A DNA stretch of 64,000 nucleotides from Danxiaibacter flavus (GTDB taxonomy: Bacteria; Bacteroidota; Bacteroidia; Chitinophagales; Chitinophagaceae), in contig NZ_JAULBC010000001.1 of assembly GCF_041060425.1 (NCBI RefSeq), forward strand, positions 62,001-126,000. The letters run 5' to 3'. Within the stretch, counting starts at the first letter, position 1. The number at the start of each line of letters is the position of its first letter. This document shows positions 18,205 through 27,419 of this stretch, piece after piece. The notes below the pieces were generated by a model. That model ran no database searches, was not told the origin of the DNA, and saw only the letters and a program-made list of their open reading frames with translations. The position numbers were made by a program, and so were the translations under genes.

Positions 18205-19578
18205 ATGAACCCGAATGAAGCGCCTATTATTGTAGGACTAGACATTGGAACGACGAAGATTGCCGCTATTGCAGGCCGCAAAAATGAGTATGGGAAACTG
18301 GAGATTTTAGGATTTGGCAGGGCTAACAGTAATGGTGTGCAACATGGCCAGGTGTTGAATATTGATCAAACGATCAAAGCAATTCAGCAGGCTTTGCATA
18401 ACTGCGCCGAAAGCAATCCGGATCTTGAAATAAGTGAAGTGTATGTGGGCGTGGCAGGGCATCATATTAAGAGCCTGCAAACACGTGGCGACCTGGTAAG
18501 GCAGAACTCAGACATGGAGATAGAGCGCTGGGAAGTAGAGCAGTTGATAGACAATCAACGCAAAACATTTATTCCTGCCGGTGATCAGATCATTGATGTG
18601 ATACCCCAGGATTTTCATGTGGACAATTACCAGAATATTAAAGATCCTGTTGGGTATAATGGCGTGAAAGTTGGAGCAAACTTCCACATCATTACAGGTG
18701 ATAGAAATGCAATCCGCAATATCAACCGTTCAGTAGAGCGTAGTGGCCTTAAAACTAAAGATCTTGTATTGCAGCCGCTGGCATCTGCTTCTGCTGTAAT
18801 GAGTGAGATTGATATGGAAGCAGGTGTTGCCATTCTTGATATTGGTGGTGGTACCAGTGACCTCGCTGTATTTTATGATGGTATTTTAAAACATACAGCG
18901 GTTATTCCGTTTGGTGGTGAAAATATTACCAACGACATCCGCATGGGGCTTGGTGTATTGAAGCAGCAGGCTGAAGCAATGAAAGTACAGTTTGGTGGCG
19001 CGCTTGCAGATGAAGCTAAAGCAAACGCTTTCATTACTATTCCCGGAATAAAAGGTATGCCGGCAAAAGAGATCAGTGTAAGAAATCTTGCTAACATTAT
19101 CCAGGCGAGAATGAGTGAAATACTTGATTTCGTTACTTATCACCTGAAACAGGTAGGGCTTGATAACAGAACGCTTAACGGCGGCATCATTCTTACAGGT
19201 GGTGGTTCTCAGCTAAAACATCTTATTCAGTTGACGGAATATGTTACAGGCTTGAATGCACGTATTGGTTTACCAAATGAGCATTTGGCGGCAAATCATA
19301 TAGATGAGCTGAAGAAGCCAATGTATGCAACCTGTATTGGTCTTATTCTGAAAGGATACAGCGATTATGAAAATCATAATAAAGAGTTTAACAACACTTT
19401 CCTTCGGGTGAGTGTTCCGGATAAACTGATTAAGGAAGAAGTTGAAGCGCTTTCTCCCGTTAGAGAAAACACTGTAGATATAGGAAAAAGAAAGGGCGGT
19501 ATCAATGGTTTCTGGAATAAATTCAAAGATGGTCTGATTGATTTGTTCAAGGAAGAAGGAGATACAGTGATCAAATAA
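18205..19578 (+). CDS. ftsA: Cell division protein FtsA
   Basis: 457 residues, actin-like ATPase that tethers FtsZ to the membrane. N-terminal phosphate 1 motif IVGLDIGTTKIAA at 9-21, SHS2 (1C) insertion around 85-165, phosphate 2 motif ILDIGGGTSDLAVF near 212-225 and adenosine motif GIILTGGGSQLKHL near 327-340. The C-terminus ends with WNKFKDGLIDLFKEE, a predicted amphipathic membrane-targeting helix. Lies 70 bp before ftsZ. Confidence 0.97.
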   Translation: MNPNEAPIIVGLDIGTTKIAAIAGRKNEYGKLEILGFGRANSNGVQHGQVLNIDQTIKAIQQALHNCAESNPDLEISEVYVGVAGHHIKSLQTRGDLVRQNSDMEIERWEVEQLIDNQRKTFIPAGDQIIDVIPQDFHVDNYQNIKDPVGYNGVKVGANFHIITGDRNAIRNINRSVERSGLKTKDLVLQPLASASAVMSEIDMEAGVAILDIGGGTSDLAVFYDGILKHTAVIPFGGENITNDIRMGLGVLKQQAEAMKVQFGGALADEAKANAFITIPGIKGMPAKEISVRNLANIIQARMSEILDFVTYHLKQVGLDNRTLNGGIILTGGGSQLKHLIQLTEYVTGLNARIGLPNEHLAANHIDELKKPMYATCIGLILKGYSDYENHNKEFNNTFLRVSVPDKLIKEEVEALSPVRENTVDIGKRKGGINGFWNKFKDGLIDLFKEEGDTVIK

Positions 19579-19648
19579 GAATAAAATCGTTTCCATTATA
19601 ATTTGTTGCTATTACTATTACTAACCATTACATTCTAAAATTTTCATT

Positions 19649-21625
19649 ATGATACACTTTGATCTGCCAAAACAAAAGTCATCCATCATTAAGGTTCTTG
19701 GTGTTGGAGGAGGCGGAAGCAATGCGGTAAACTACATGTTTGCGCAGGATATTGAAGGTGTAGACTTCATTATTTGTAATACTGATGCCAAGGCATTGGA
19801 ACAAAGTTCAGTGCCCAATAAAATACAGCTTGGGCCACACCTTACACAAGGTTTGGGTGCAGGCGCAAATCCCGAAGTAGGTAAACAGGCTACTGAGGAA
19901 TCCCTGGAAGAAATAAAACGCATACTGGAGGTAAATACCAAAATGGCATTTATCTGCGCCGGTATGGGTGGTGGAACAGGTACCGGTGGTGCTCCCATCA
20001 TTGCCAAGATCTGCCGCGAACTGGGTATTCTTACCGTAGGTATTGTTACTACTCCGTTTGGTTTTGAAGGTCCGCGCCGTTTGCAGCAGGCAGAGGCAGG
20101 CATCAAACAATTGGAGCCTTATGTAGATACACTGCTTGTTATTAGTAATGACAAGCTGCGTATACAATATGGCAACCTTAAAATGAAAGATGCATTTGGC
20201 AAGGCCGACAATGTATTGGCTACCGCTGCTAAATGTATTACTGATATCATCAACAGCCGTGGTCATATCATCGTTGACTTTGCAGACGTTTGTACTGTGA
20301 TGAAGAATGGTGGTGTTGCTATTCTCGGAAGTGCAGCTGTTTCCGGTGAAGAAAGGGCGCAACGTGCCATTGAAAATGCGTTGAATTCTCCGTTGCTGAA
20401 TGACAATGATATCCGTGGTGCGAAATGGATCCTGATCAATATCAATAGTGCAGAAGGTGATGAGGAGTGCACGATGGATGAGTTGGAAGTGATCAATAAT
20501 CATCTCCGCCTGCAGGCCGGTGAGAATACGGATGTGATTGTGGGTATGGGGTATGACAATACACTGGACGATAAGATTGGCATTACGCTGATCGCTACAG
20601 GATTCGAGCATAAAGATCCTTTTGCAAAAAGAGAACCTGCAAGGGCGCCGGAGCCTAAGCCTGAAAAAATAACAATGGAGTTGCGTATGGATGGCGAAGA
20701 AAAAAAGCCCGAACGTGCCATGCAACAACAGAAGTTATCTTTCGACGAAAAAGATCCGTTCGCTCCAAGCCTGGTTGAGATCACCCAGCAGTCCGCTGCT
20801 CCTGTGATCATTGATGAAGCAAAAGTGATTGCAGAAAAACAAAGTGCAGAACCATTGCGTTTTGAACTGTCTACAAATATTACCGCTGAGCCTAAGGTTG
20901 AAGAACGTAAAGAAGAAAAAGCGCCTGAAGTGGAAGAGCATTTGCGGATGGAATACACAGAGAAACCTTCTGTGTCCGTAACCCCTCCAGGTGGTTTCTT
21001 GAGCAGGCCCTCAAATATCTATGCATCTATGCCTGAGCAGAAGCCGGTACAGGAGCAGCCAAAACCTGTTGCTGCGCCACAGCCTCTGGAAATTCCGCAA
21101 CCACAACCACAACCACAACCTCAGCCACAACCACAGCCGCAGTTCGTTCAGCAACCGCAGCAGCCACAACCGCCACAGCCGCAACCTCAACAACCGCAGC
21201 GTCCGGTTTACCAGCAGCCTGAGCCGGAAATGCCGCCATATGTAGCACCGGTAATGAGGCAGGAACCAGCAGAGGATGAAGTGCAGTTTGGTTTCGTGGA
21301 GAAAGACAACATTAACATGAATACGCCTGTGGCTCCGGCAACAGGTTCATATGAAATGATGTCTGACGAAGAGGAAGATCAAAAACGCAGAGCAGCAGAA
21401 AGAATACAGAAACTTCGCAATCTCTCGTTTAATATGAATAGTGCAGAGATGAATACAGAATTTGACAATGTGCCGGCTTATGTTCGTCGTAATATGGAGC
21501 TTTTTGGCAATACGCTCACATCTGTGGAGAATTACTACAGCAAGTATGCTGTAAAGAAAGATGAACATGATCAGGGACAGATATCATCCATCAATACCTT
21601 TTTGGATGGTAAGAAGCCCGATTAA
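19649..21625 (+). CDS. ftsZ: Cell division GTPase FtsZ with long PQ-rich linker
   Basis: Tubulin-like GTPase that forms the Z ring. The globular part (about 1-325) has the G-loop GVGGGGSNAVNYM near 18-30, the tubulin signature GGGTGTG at 107-113 and NNDIRG-like NDNDIRGAKWILIN. At 658 residues it is far longer than E. coli FtsZ (383): residues from about 330 to 560 form a disordered linker rich in Glu, Lys, Pro and Gln with an alternating Pro-Gln run encoded around 21098-21205. A conserved-looking C-terminal block (NVPAYVRRNMELFG) and a final TFLDGKKPD follow. Last gene of the cluster, with a terminator 36 bp after the stop. Confidence 0.97.
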   Translation: MIHFDLPKQKSSIIKVLGVGGGGSNAVNYMFAQDIEGVDFIICNTDAKALEQSSVPNKIQLGPHLTQGLGAGANPEVGKQATEESLEEIKRILEVNTKMAFICAGMGGGTGTGGAPIIAKICRELGILTVGIVTTPFGFEGPRRLQQAEAGIKQLEPYVDTLLVISNDKLRIQYGNLKMKDAFGKADNVLATAAKCITDIINSRGHIIVDFADVCTVMKNGGVAILGSAAVSGEERAQRAIENALNSPLLNDNDIRGAKWILININSAEGDEECTMDELEVINNHLRLQAGENTDVIVGMGYDNTLDDKIGITLIATGFEHKDPFAKREPARAPEPKPEKITMELRMDGEEKKPERAMQQQKLSFDEKDPFAPSLVEITQQSAAPVIIDEAKVIAEKQSAEPLRFELSTNITAEPKVEERKEEKAPEVEEHLRMEYTEKPSVSVTPPGGFLSRPSNIYASMPEQKPVQEQPKPVAAPQPLEIPQPQPQPQPQPQPQPQFVQQPQQPQPPQPQPQQPQRPVYQQPEPEMPPYVAPVMRQEPAEDEVQFGFVEKDNINMNTPVAPATGSYEMMSDEEEDQKRRAAERIQKLRNLSFNMNSAEMNTEFDNVPAYVRRNMELFGNTLTSVENYYSKYAVKKDEHDQGQISSINTFLDGKKPD

Positions 21626-21660
21626 TAAGGCTCCTACTCATTTGTGTTTTTAGTTGTTGG

Positions 21661-21687
21661 CCCCTCAGCTTCGGTTGAGGGGTTTTT
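21661..21687 (+). terminator. Rho-independent terminator of the dcw cluster
   Basis: Nine-pair stem CCCCTCAGC/GTTGAGGGG closed by a TTCG loop inside a C-G pair (the very stable cUUCGg tetraloop) and followed by TTTTT. Confidence 0.85.
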
Positions 21688-21859
21688 GTTTGGGGAACCA
21701 CGGAGGCAGGGCGGCTGAGTTAATTGAAAATTGAGAATTGAAAATTGAAAATGATTGCAGCGAAGGCTATCTCTTTGGTCCTCCGTGTCTCCTCCTGCCT
21801 CTTCTTTGTGTGACAATTAAATATCAATATGCCTATATCACTTCAACACCAGTCAACCC

Positions 21860-21945
21860 AATTCGTACTTCACACTTCGTAGCTCGTACTTGCAATCACA
21901 TCGCACACCATACATCTAACATCGTACATCTAACATTTCACATAT
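21860..21945. repeat. ATGTACGATGTTAG-type repeats reaching into a coding region
   Basis: Units such as CGTACTTCACACTTCGTAGCTCGTACTT and ACATCTAACATCGTACATCT. On the minus strand the array encodes the last residues (MLDVRC) and the TAG stop of the gene at 21916-23544. Confidence 0.65.
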
Positions 21946-23544
21946 TTTCTCCGCTACTCTTTCTCCATCCATTGCAGCGCTCACAATGCCGCCGGCGTAG
22001 CCTGCACCTTCACCACAAGGGTACAGCTGTTTAATTTGAGGATGTTGAAGCGAGTCAGCGTCACGCGGAATGCGCACGGGTGATGATGTGCGGCTTTCTG
22101 TGGCAACCACTACGGCATCATTGGTGTAGTAGCCTTTCATTTTTTTGCCGAAAGCTTTAAAGCCTTCCTGCAAGCTTGTTAATACAAAATTGGGTAGCAC
22201 ATTATTCAATGTAGAAGAATGTATTCCTGGTAAATAACTGCAGTCAGGGAGAGAAGAAGATAATTTGTTGTTGCAGAAATCGACCATCCGTTGTGCCGGT
22301 GCAACAAATTTGCCGCCACCAACTTCAAATGCTTTCTGTTCTACCATTTGTTGAAAATACATAAGCAGGAGCGGGTGGGATGCTGACCACTTGTTTTCTT
22401 TCATCAGTTTTTTAAAATCCTTATCCTTTACAATGTCTTCGACACTTGTACTCACAACAATGCCGCTGTTGCTGTAAGGATTGTTCCGCTTGCTCGGGCT
22501 CCATCCGTTCACTACAAGTTCTCCGGGGGCTGTTGCCGCCGGGGCGATAATTCCGCCGGGGCACATGCAAAAACTGAAAACGCCCTTATTATTAACTTGC
22601 TCTACCCAGCCGTAAGATGCAGGCGGAAGATATTCGCTTCTTGCGCTGTGATCCTTATGTGATGGAATGGGACAATGGTATTGAATGCTGTCGATCAATG
22701 CCTGCTGATGTTCAATGCGAACGCCAAGCGCGAAGGGTTTGGCTTCAATCAGTATATTATTATTATAAAACAATTCAAAGATGTCCCTGGCTGAATGTCC
22801 GGTTGCCAGTATTACAGCCTCTGCCATCAACTTTTCCCCGGCTGCAGTTGTTATGCCTTTCAATGTGTTGTTTTCAACAAGAAACCCGGTGAGCTTTGTT
22901 TCAAATAAAACCTTTCCGCCATACGCAATAATTACATCACGCATGGCTGTAATTATCTTGGGCAGTTGATTGGTTCCTATGTGAGGGTGAGCTTCGTAAA
23001 GTATTCTTTCATCGGCGCCAAACTGAACAAGCAGGTTGAGTATTCTGTTAACATCGCCGCGTTTGGTACTCCGGGTGTATAATTTGCCATCACTGTAAGT
23101 GCCTGCGCCACCTTCGCCAAAGCAATAATTGCTTTCCGTGTTAACAATACCTTCTTTATTAAGAACAGCGAGGTCACGTCTTCGTGCACGAACGTCTTTT
23201 CCTCTTTCAATTAAAATAGGCTGAACACCGCTTTCAATCAGTTTAAGCGCTGCGAACAAGCCCGCAGGCCCGGCACCAACTACAATAACTTTTTTGGGAG
23301 AATGAGTTACGTCTTTGAAATTAATCTCTTCTATTATTCTTTCATGATAAGGCTCATCAATAAATGCATTTACTGTAATGTTTACTTTGGGTTGTTTGCT
23401 ACGTGCATCTATTGATTGTTTCGTGCGATAGAAGCCGGTGATCTTTTTGGGCGCGATGCCTTCGATTTTCGCAATAAAGTCTTTTACAGTAGAATCATCA
23501 GCCGCTTCCGGGGGCAATAATTGAAAACTTATCTTTTTTTGCAT
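21916..23544 (-). CDS. NAD(P)/FAD-dependent oxidoreductase (COG2509 type)
   Basis: 542 residues. After an N-terminal domain of about 80 residues with no known function, the dinucleotide-binding motif VVGAGPAGLFAAL lies at 88-100. Further landmarks of the uncharacterised FAD-dependent dehydrogenase group are NYCFGEGGAGTYSDGKLYTR, VILATGHSARDIFEL, FCMCPGGIIAPAA and PCGEGAGYAGGIVSAAMDG near the C-terminus, the last being the second FAD contact. Substrate is unknown. The last six residues and the stop are encoded by a tandem repeat. It stands alone, facing the dcw cluster. Confidence 0.88.
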   Translation of the reverse strand: MQKKISFQLLPPEAADDSTVKDFIAKIEGIAPKKITGFYRTKQSIDARSKQPKVNITVNAFIDEPYHERIIEEINFKDVTHSPKKVIVVGAGPAGLFAALKLIESGVQPILIERGKDVRARRRDLAVLNKEGIVNTESNYCFGEGGAGTYSDGKLYTRSTKRGDVNRILNLLVQFGADERILYEAHPHIGTNQLPKIITAMRDVIIAYGGKVLFETKLTGFLVENNTLKGITTAAGEKLMAEAVILATGHSARDIFELFYNNNILIEAKPFALGVRIEHQQALIDSIQYHCPIPSHKDHSARSEYLPPASYGWVEQVNNKGVFSFCMCPGGIIAPAATAPGELVVNGWSPSKRNNPYSNSGIVVSTSVEDIVKDKDFKKLMKENKWSASHPLLLMYFQQMVEQKAFEVGGGKFVAPAQRMVDFCNNKLSSSLPDCSYLPGIHSSTLNNVLPNFVLTSLQEGFKAFGKKMKGYYTNDAVVVATESRTSSPVRIPRDADSLQHPQIKQLYPCGEGAGYAGGIVSAAMDGERVAEKICEMLDVRC

Positions 23545-23678
23545 GGTTGTAGTTGGCTAGATAGCAGTCGTTGATCCCCAATGACCAACAAGCCTGTATT
23601 CGTCACTATATTTATAAGGAAAAATTGAGCGTATTGTTTAGTTAAGATCAACGACTGACTAACAACTAATAACTTACA

Positions 23679-24059
23679 TTAAAATGGCAGATCATCCACA
23701 TTGTCGGTTGGCGTATTATCTGAAGTAAATTCATAGCTGTTATCACCTGCTACCGGTTGTTCGCCCAATTTCACATGTTCCATGCGCCATGCGTCAAGAT
23801 TGGTAATGTAATTCTCTTTACCATCCTTGGTCCACTTGGTACCTTTAATATTGAACATCACTTTTACTTCATCGCCAATATTAAATCTGTCAGGAATAGC
23901 TGTTTTGTCCTGCACGCATTGAAACTTGATATAATTGGTAATAACCCTTCCACCAATATCCTCAGATTTTTCAATTACAAATTCTCTTGTTTTGAATGTT
24001 TCAGTACGTTGAACAATGTTGTACCTGGCTACCAGCTTGCCTGTAATTTCGAAAGACAT
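23679..24059 (-). CDS. DUF3127 protein with SSB-like C-terminal tail
   Basis: 126 residues from the ATG at 24059 (MSFEITGKLVARYN is the usual start of the family; a longer frame to 24080 overlaps the promoter box). The body is a beta-rich domain of OB-fold appearance (FVIEKSEDIGGRVITNYIKFQCVQ, then FNIKGTKWTKDGKENYITNLDAWRM). An acidic, flexible tail ends in DNVDDLPF, almost the same as the partner-binding tip of SSB proteins (DDIPF). I infer single-strand DNA binding or a role in replication/repair; the family has no assigned function. It lies between the COG2509 gene and dnaA. Confidence 0.85.
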   Translation of the reverse strand: MSFEITGKLVARYNIVQRTETFKTREFVIEKSEDIGGRVITNYIKFQCVQDKTAIPDRFNIGDEVKVMFNIKGTKWTKDGKENYITNLDAWRMEHVKLGEQPVAGDNSYEFTSDNTPTDNVDDLPF

Positions 24060-24076
24060 TATTAAAATAGTTTGTT

Positions 24077-24085
24077 GCAAAAGTA
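24077..24085 (-). promoter_or_regulatory. Bacteroidota -7 box of the DUF3127 gene
   Basis: TACTTTTGC on the minus strand, 17 bases before the ATG at 24059. It supports the shorter start. Confidence 0.6.
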
Positions 24086-24626
24086 GTTGAAATCTCAGGT
24101 AATATTTTAATCTGAAAAAAACTTGAAGTGAACTTCAAATATTGTATCTTTCAATTCATCTAATGATTCGTTCGTGAAAACAACTGTATGCCATAATACA
24201 TTAATATTAGCCCTGTATTTTACAATCACAGATAATCACTTTGCAAATGAAAACTGAATTTTTGTTAGTTAACGTATAATAATTATGCTATGTTAATTGT
24301 TTATGGTTGTTTGGGAAGTGAAATAAACTGCTGAAATGTGTTGAATGCTTTTCCGGATTGAGTTTTACGAAATAAGGAGGTTGTCCCGGAGCTTTAATTT
24401 TGATGAATCTGAAAATGCGTGCAGATATTTTACATAAAAAGTTTGGTGTTAATCCAGACATATTTAGTTGTAAAAAAACAAGACATTAAAAAATTTTTTT
24501 TTCAACATAAAACGTAAGATATTCGCCGTCCTGTTCCCAAAAAAATATCCACAATCGGGGATAATTTTTTTTGGGATTTTTTACCCGGTTAATATTCTTA
24601 ACCCGATATAAACAGTGTCTTTCATT
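24086..24626. other. AT-rich intergenic region upstream of dnaA
   Basis: About 540 bp without a gene. It holds long A and T runs near 24476-24500 and 24566-24580 and one DnaA-box-like site with a single mismatch (ATATCCACA, 24545-24553). It may carry the dnaA promoter. Too few boxes are visible to call an origin here. Confidence 0.5.
24545..24553 (+). promoter_or_regulatory. DnaA-box-like site upstream of dnaA (one mismatch)
   Basis: ATATCCACA differs from TTATCCACA at the first position and lies 74 bp before the dnaA ATG, as expected for an autoregulatory site. Confidence 0.4.
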
Positions 24627-26054
24627 ATGACTAAAACCGCTGAAAACGTATGGAATAATTGTTTGAAGATCATCAAAGATATTGTTGAATGGCAACACTA
24701 TAAAACATGGTTTGAGCCGATTAAACCCGTTGATATTAAAGAACAGGTATTAATGATACAGGTACCAAGCCAGTTTTTCTTTGAGTATCTGGAAGAGCAT
24801 TATGTTAATCTTCTTGCCAAAACTTTAAAAAGAGAGTTAGGCAAAGAAGCAAGACTGGAGTATCGTATAATGGTAGATAGCGGTAATGGGAAAAATGGTT
24901 CGATGGATGTACCTGCCAGCAATGCCAAGATATATTCTAACAACGAAATGGATTTTCCGTTGGTGATCAACAATCCTGTTAAGAACCCGTTTGTAATACC
25001 GGGTCTTAAAAAGATGCAGATTGATCCGCAGCTTAATCCTATATATACATTTGATGCATTTATAGAAGGAGATTGTAACAGGGTTGCCCGCCGTGCAGGT
25101 AAAACTGTTGCGGAGAAACCCGGCGCCAACTCATTTAACCCGCTCGTTATTTATGGCGGTGTTGGTTTGGGAAAGACGCACCTTGTTCAGGGAATTGGCA
25201 ATGATGTAAAAAGACTGCACCCTAATAAAGTGGTGTTGTATGTGAGCAGCGAAAAATTTATTAACCAGTTTCAGGATCATAGCCGTAACAACGCTATTAA
25301 TGACTTTATTCATTTCTATCAATTAATAGATGTACTCATTATTGATGATGTACAGTTCTTTAGTCGCGCTGAAAAATCACAGGATGCTTTCTTCGCCATA
25401 TTTAACCACCTCCATCAAAGTGGTAAACAATTGGTGTTGACTTCAGATAAACCTCCGAAAGACCTTGATGGTATGCAGGAGCGTTTGTTGAGCCGCTTCC
25501 GTTGGGGATTAAGTGCTGACCTGCAGGTTCCGGATTATGAGACAAGAATTGAGATCCTGGAACGTAAGATGAAGAACGATGGCCTGGATATGCCGAAAGA
25601 GGTTGTGAAGTATGTGGCATATAACATCAGTTCAAACGTGCGCGAATTGGAAGGTGCTTTAATTTCGTTGTTAGCACAGTCCTCTTTAAATAAGCGTGAC
25701 ATTGACCTGGAGCTCGCCAAAAAAGTATTGCGCAACTTTGTGAAGACAAGCAGCAAGGAAATTACCATTGAAGCAATCCAGAAAATGGTTTGTGAATATT
25801 TCGATGTTCCTTACGAGAAATTGTTGCATAAGACGAGAAAACGCGAAATTGTTCAGGCTCGTCAGATAACGATGTATCTCGCAAAAGCGTTCACAAAGAA
25901 TTCTCTGAAAACAATTGGAGAGCATTTTGGCGGCCGCGATCACACAACGGTGATTCACAGTTGCCAGACAGTTAAAGATCTGATGGATACAGACAGCCTT
26001 TTCCGCGAGAACGTAATGGAGCTTACGCAGAAAGTGCAACTGGCAGCGATGTAG
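24627..26054 (+). CDS. dnaA: Chromosomal replication initiator DnaA
   Basis: 475 residues from ATG 24627 (a GTG four codons upstream is possible). Domain I about 1-80 with the family pattern W..C...I...V....Y.TWF, a linker, then the AAA+ domain with Walker A GGVGLGKT at 177-184, Walker B LIIDDVQFF and sensor region LTSDKPPKDL, and domain IV with the DNA-binding signature GGRDHTTVIHSC near the C-terminus. It melts the origin and regulates transcription. The TAG stop opens a repeat array. The distance from the pair of perfect boxes at mraZ is about 20 kb. Confidence 0.97.
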   Translation: MTKTAENVWNNCLKIIKDIVEWQHYKTWFEPIKPVDIKEQVLMIQVPSQFFFEYLEEHYVNLLAKTLKRELGKEARLEYRIMVDSGNGKNGSMDVPASNAKIYSNNEMDFPLVINNPVKNPFVIPGLKKMQIDPQLNPIYTFDAFIEGDCNRVARRAGKTVAEKPGANSFNPLVIYGGVGLGKTHLVQGIGNDVKRLHPNKVVLYVSSEKFINQFQDHSRNNAINDFIHFYQLIDVLIIDDVQFFSRAEKSQDAFFAIFNHLHQSGKQLVLTSDKPPKDLDGMQERLLSRFRWGLSADLQVPDYETRIEILERKMKNDGLDMPKEVVKYVAYNISSNVRELEGALISLLAQSSLNKRDIDLELAKKVLRNFVKTSSKEITIEAIQKMVCEYFDVPYEKLLHKTRKREIVQARQITMYLAKAFTKNSLKTIGEHFGGRDHTTVIHSCQTVKDLMDTDSLFRENVMELTQKVQLAAM

Positions 26055-26112
26055 CAGCTGTGAGCTATCAGCTTTAAGCTTTGGGCTTTGAGCTTTAGGC
26101 TTTTAGCTTAAA
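26052..26112. repeat. Tandem heptamers beginning at the dnaA stop codon
   Basis: TAG of dnaA is the first triplet of TAGCAGCTGTGAGCTATC, followed by GCTTTAAGCTTTGGGCTTTG units. Two families joined end to end. Confidence 0.75.
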
Positions 26113-26123
26113 ATAAAAAATAT

Positions 26124-26155
26124 TTTGGTAATTAAGCGGGCATCCCTATTTTTGC
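26124..26155 (+). promoter_or_regulatory. Bacteroidota promoter of tRNA-Ser
   Basis: TTTG at 26124-26127 and TATTTTTGC at 26147-26155, separated by 19 bp, match the -33 and -7 elements of Bacteroidota housekeeping promoters. The box ends 24 bp before the mature tRNA. Confidence 0.75.
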
Positions 26156-26179
26156 AGCCCCTTAAGGGAAATTTCGGTC

Positions 26180-26268
26180 GGTGAGGTGGATGAGTGGCTG
26201 AAATCAGTAGTTTGCTAAACTGCCGTACGGGTTAAACTGTACCGCGGGTTCGAATCCCGCCCTCACCG
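26180..26268 (+). tRNA. tRNA-Ser (anticodon GCT)
   Basis: 89 nt. Acceptor stem GGTGAGG/CCTCACC (26180-26186 with 26261-26267), discriminator G, anticodon loop TTGCTAA with anticodon GCT reading AGC/AGT, a long class II variable arm (stem CGTAC/GTACC region) and the T arm CGGGTTCGAATCCCG. CCA is not encoded. Confidence 0.97.
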
Positions 26269-26282
26269 CGAAAAAATAAAAG

Positions 26283-26313
26283 AGTCCTTTGCAGATGCAG
26301 AGGACTTTTTTTT
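26283..26313 (+). terminator. Terminator of tRNA-Ser
   Basis: Ten-pair stem AGTCCTTTGC/GCAGAGGACT with loop AGAT (one T-G pair), followed by eight T. Confidence 0.85.
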
Positions 26314-26693
26314 AATGGAGAATTGAAAATTGACAGTTGAAAATTTAGCCAGGAAAAGTTGCTAAGGTTTCACGCGGCGAACGCAAAGAAGAAGCGGCGC
26401 GATGATAAAGCATTCGGCATTTGGATCAAGCCAAAAGAACATAGAAAAAAATAGACTATCATATCTGTGATCATTCTTACATACTTCTTGCCTTTGGAAT
26501 TTCATTGTACCATAAAAAAAATCTACCTGAATGGTATTTGACTAACTAACTGAATCGAGTTGACTATTGCTTAGCATGTAAATAGTGCAATATGCTCAGG
26601 ATGAATTGGAAATGAACTTTCTATAAAGCAATTGATATGGGTTCCTGGCCAGGTATGTTTTTTGTACTTTATCTTTAATAATATACTCATCAC
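26314..26693. other. Intergenic region without recognisable gene
   Basis: Begins with an AATTGAAA-type repeat (about 26317-26345) and a stretch of the kind CGCGGCGAACGCAAAGAAG seen between genes in related genomes. The remaining 250 bp show no gene, hairpin or strong promoter; a weak TATCTTTA before 26694 may serve the lipoprotein gene. Confidence 0.5.
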
Positions 26694-27419
26694 ATGAAAA
26701 ATTCCTGCTCATACATTTTCATTGTTTGTGTTTTATTTATTGCTTGTAATACTGCACCGCAGATTGGTATCGAAGGTAACTGGGTAGCCGGTATACAAGG
26801 TCAACCCGGAGCGCAATCTGGGTTCACGCTGAAAAAAGATAGCACTGCTTCGTCAATCAATGCATTCACTTTGCAATATGAACATTGGCATCGTGATGGC
26901 GACATGCTTATCCTTTCTGGTAAAAGTATCGGCAACAGGCAGACTATTGATTTTTCAGATACATTACATATAGATGATATTGGAGATAGCACACTGACCT
27001 TAACACGACGTGGAGGAGAGACCACCGTATATAAAAAGATCGCAGATTCAGTTGCGGCAGTATTGGTAAAATCTGATGCGGTGCAGTGTTATCGGTATAC
27101 TTCGGACAAGGACACAGTATTGCTCAGCCTTACAAATGACGGTGATATTGTATCTGGAAATCTGAAATATAGTTTGTACGGAAAAGATGGCAATGATGGC
27201 ATTGTTAAAGGCGCAATGAAAGGTGACACGTTAATAGCCGATTACACATTTCGTTCAGAAGGTAAGGAATCCGTTAGAGAAGTTACCTTCTTGAGAAAAG
27301 GTCAGGCTTTTATTGAAGGATTTGGCGATGCAAAAGAAGTGAATGGTAAAATGGTTTTCAGAAATAGACAGGCACTGCATTATGATGGCTTTGTGCTGAG
27401 CAGAACTCAATGTAATTGA
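26694..27419 (+). CDS. Lipoprotein of unknown function
   Basis: 241 residues. A signal peptide of about 17 residues ends in the lipobox LFIAC with Cys18, so the protein should be lipid-anchored. The mature part is beta-rich, with short segments such as GNWVAGIQGQ, LTLTRRGGETTVYKKI and LKYSLYGKDGNDGIVKGAMKG that recall lipocalin-like or META-type outer surface folds; I do not recognise a family. The stop TGA lies inside an AATTGATAATTGAC repeat. Isolated gene. Confidence 0.7.
   Translation: MKNSCSYIFIVCVLFIACNTAPQIGIEGNWVAGIQGQPGAQSGFTLKKDSTASSINAFTLQYEHWHRDGDMLILSGKSIGNRQTIDFSDTLHIDDIGDSTLTLTRRGGETTVYKKIADSVAAVLVKSDAVQCYRYTSDKDTVLLSLTNDGDIVSGNLKYSLYGKDGNDGIVKGAMKGDTLIADYTFRSEGKESVREVTFLRKGQAFIEGFGDAKEVNGKMVFRNRQALHYDGFVLSRTQCN

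Noticed and set aside
19808..20728. 306-codon ORF opposite ftsZ
   Set aside because: Antisense shadow of ftsZ; the composition is that of a reversed coding frame.
21634..22034. Small ORFs between ftsZ and the COG2509 gene
   Set aside because: They overlap the terminator, repeats and the C-terminal part of the COG2509 gene on the other strand.
24086..24626. Replication origin next to dnaA
   Set aside because: AT-rich, but only one imperfect DnaA box is visible; the two perfect boxes are 20 kb away. No decision is possible without skew analysis.
26160..26320. Integration site at tRNA-Ser
   Set aside because: No integrase, no repeated tRNA 3' end and no foreign gene block next to it.
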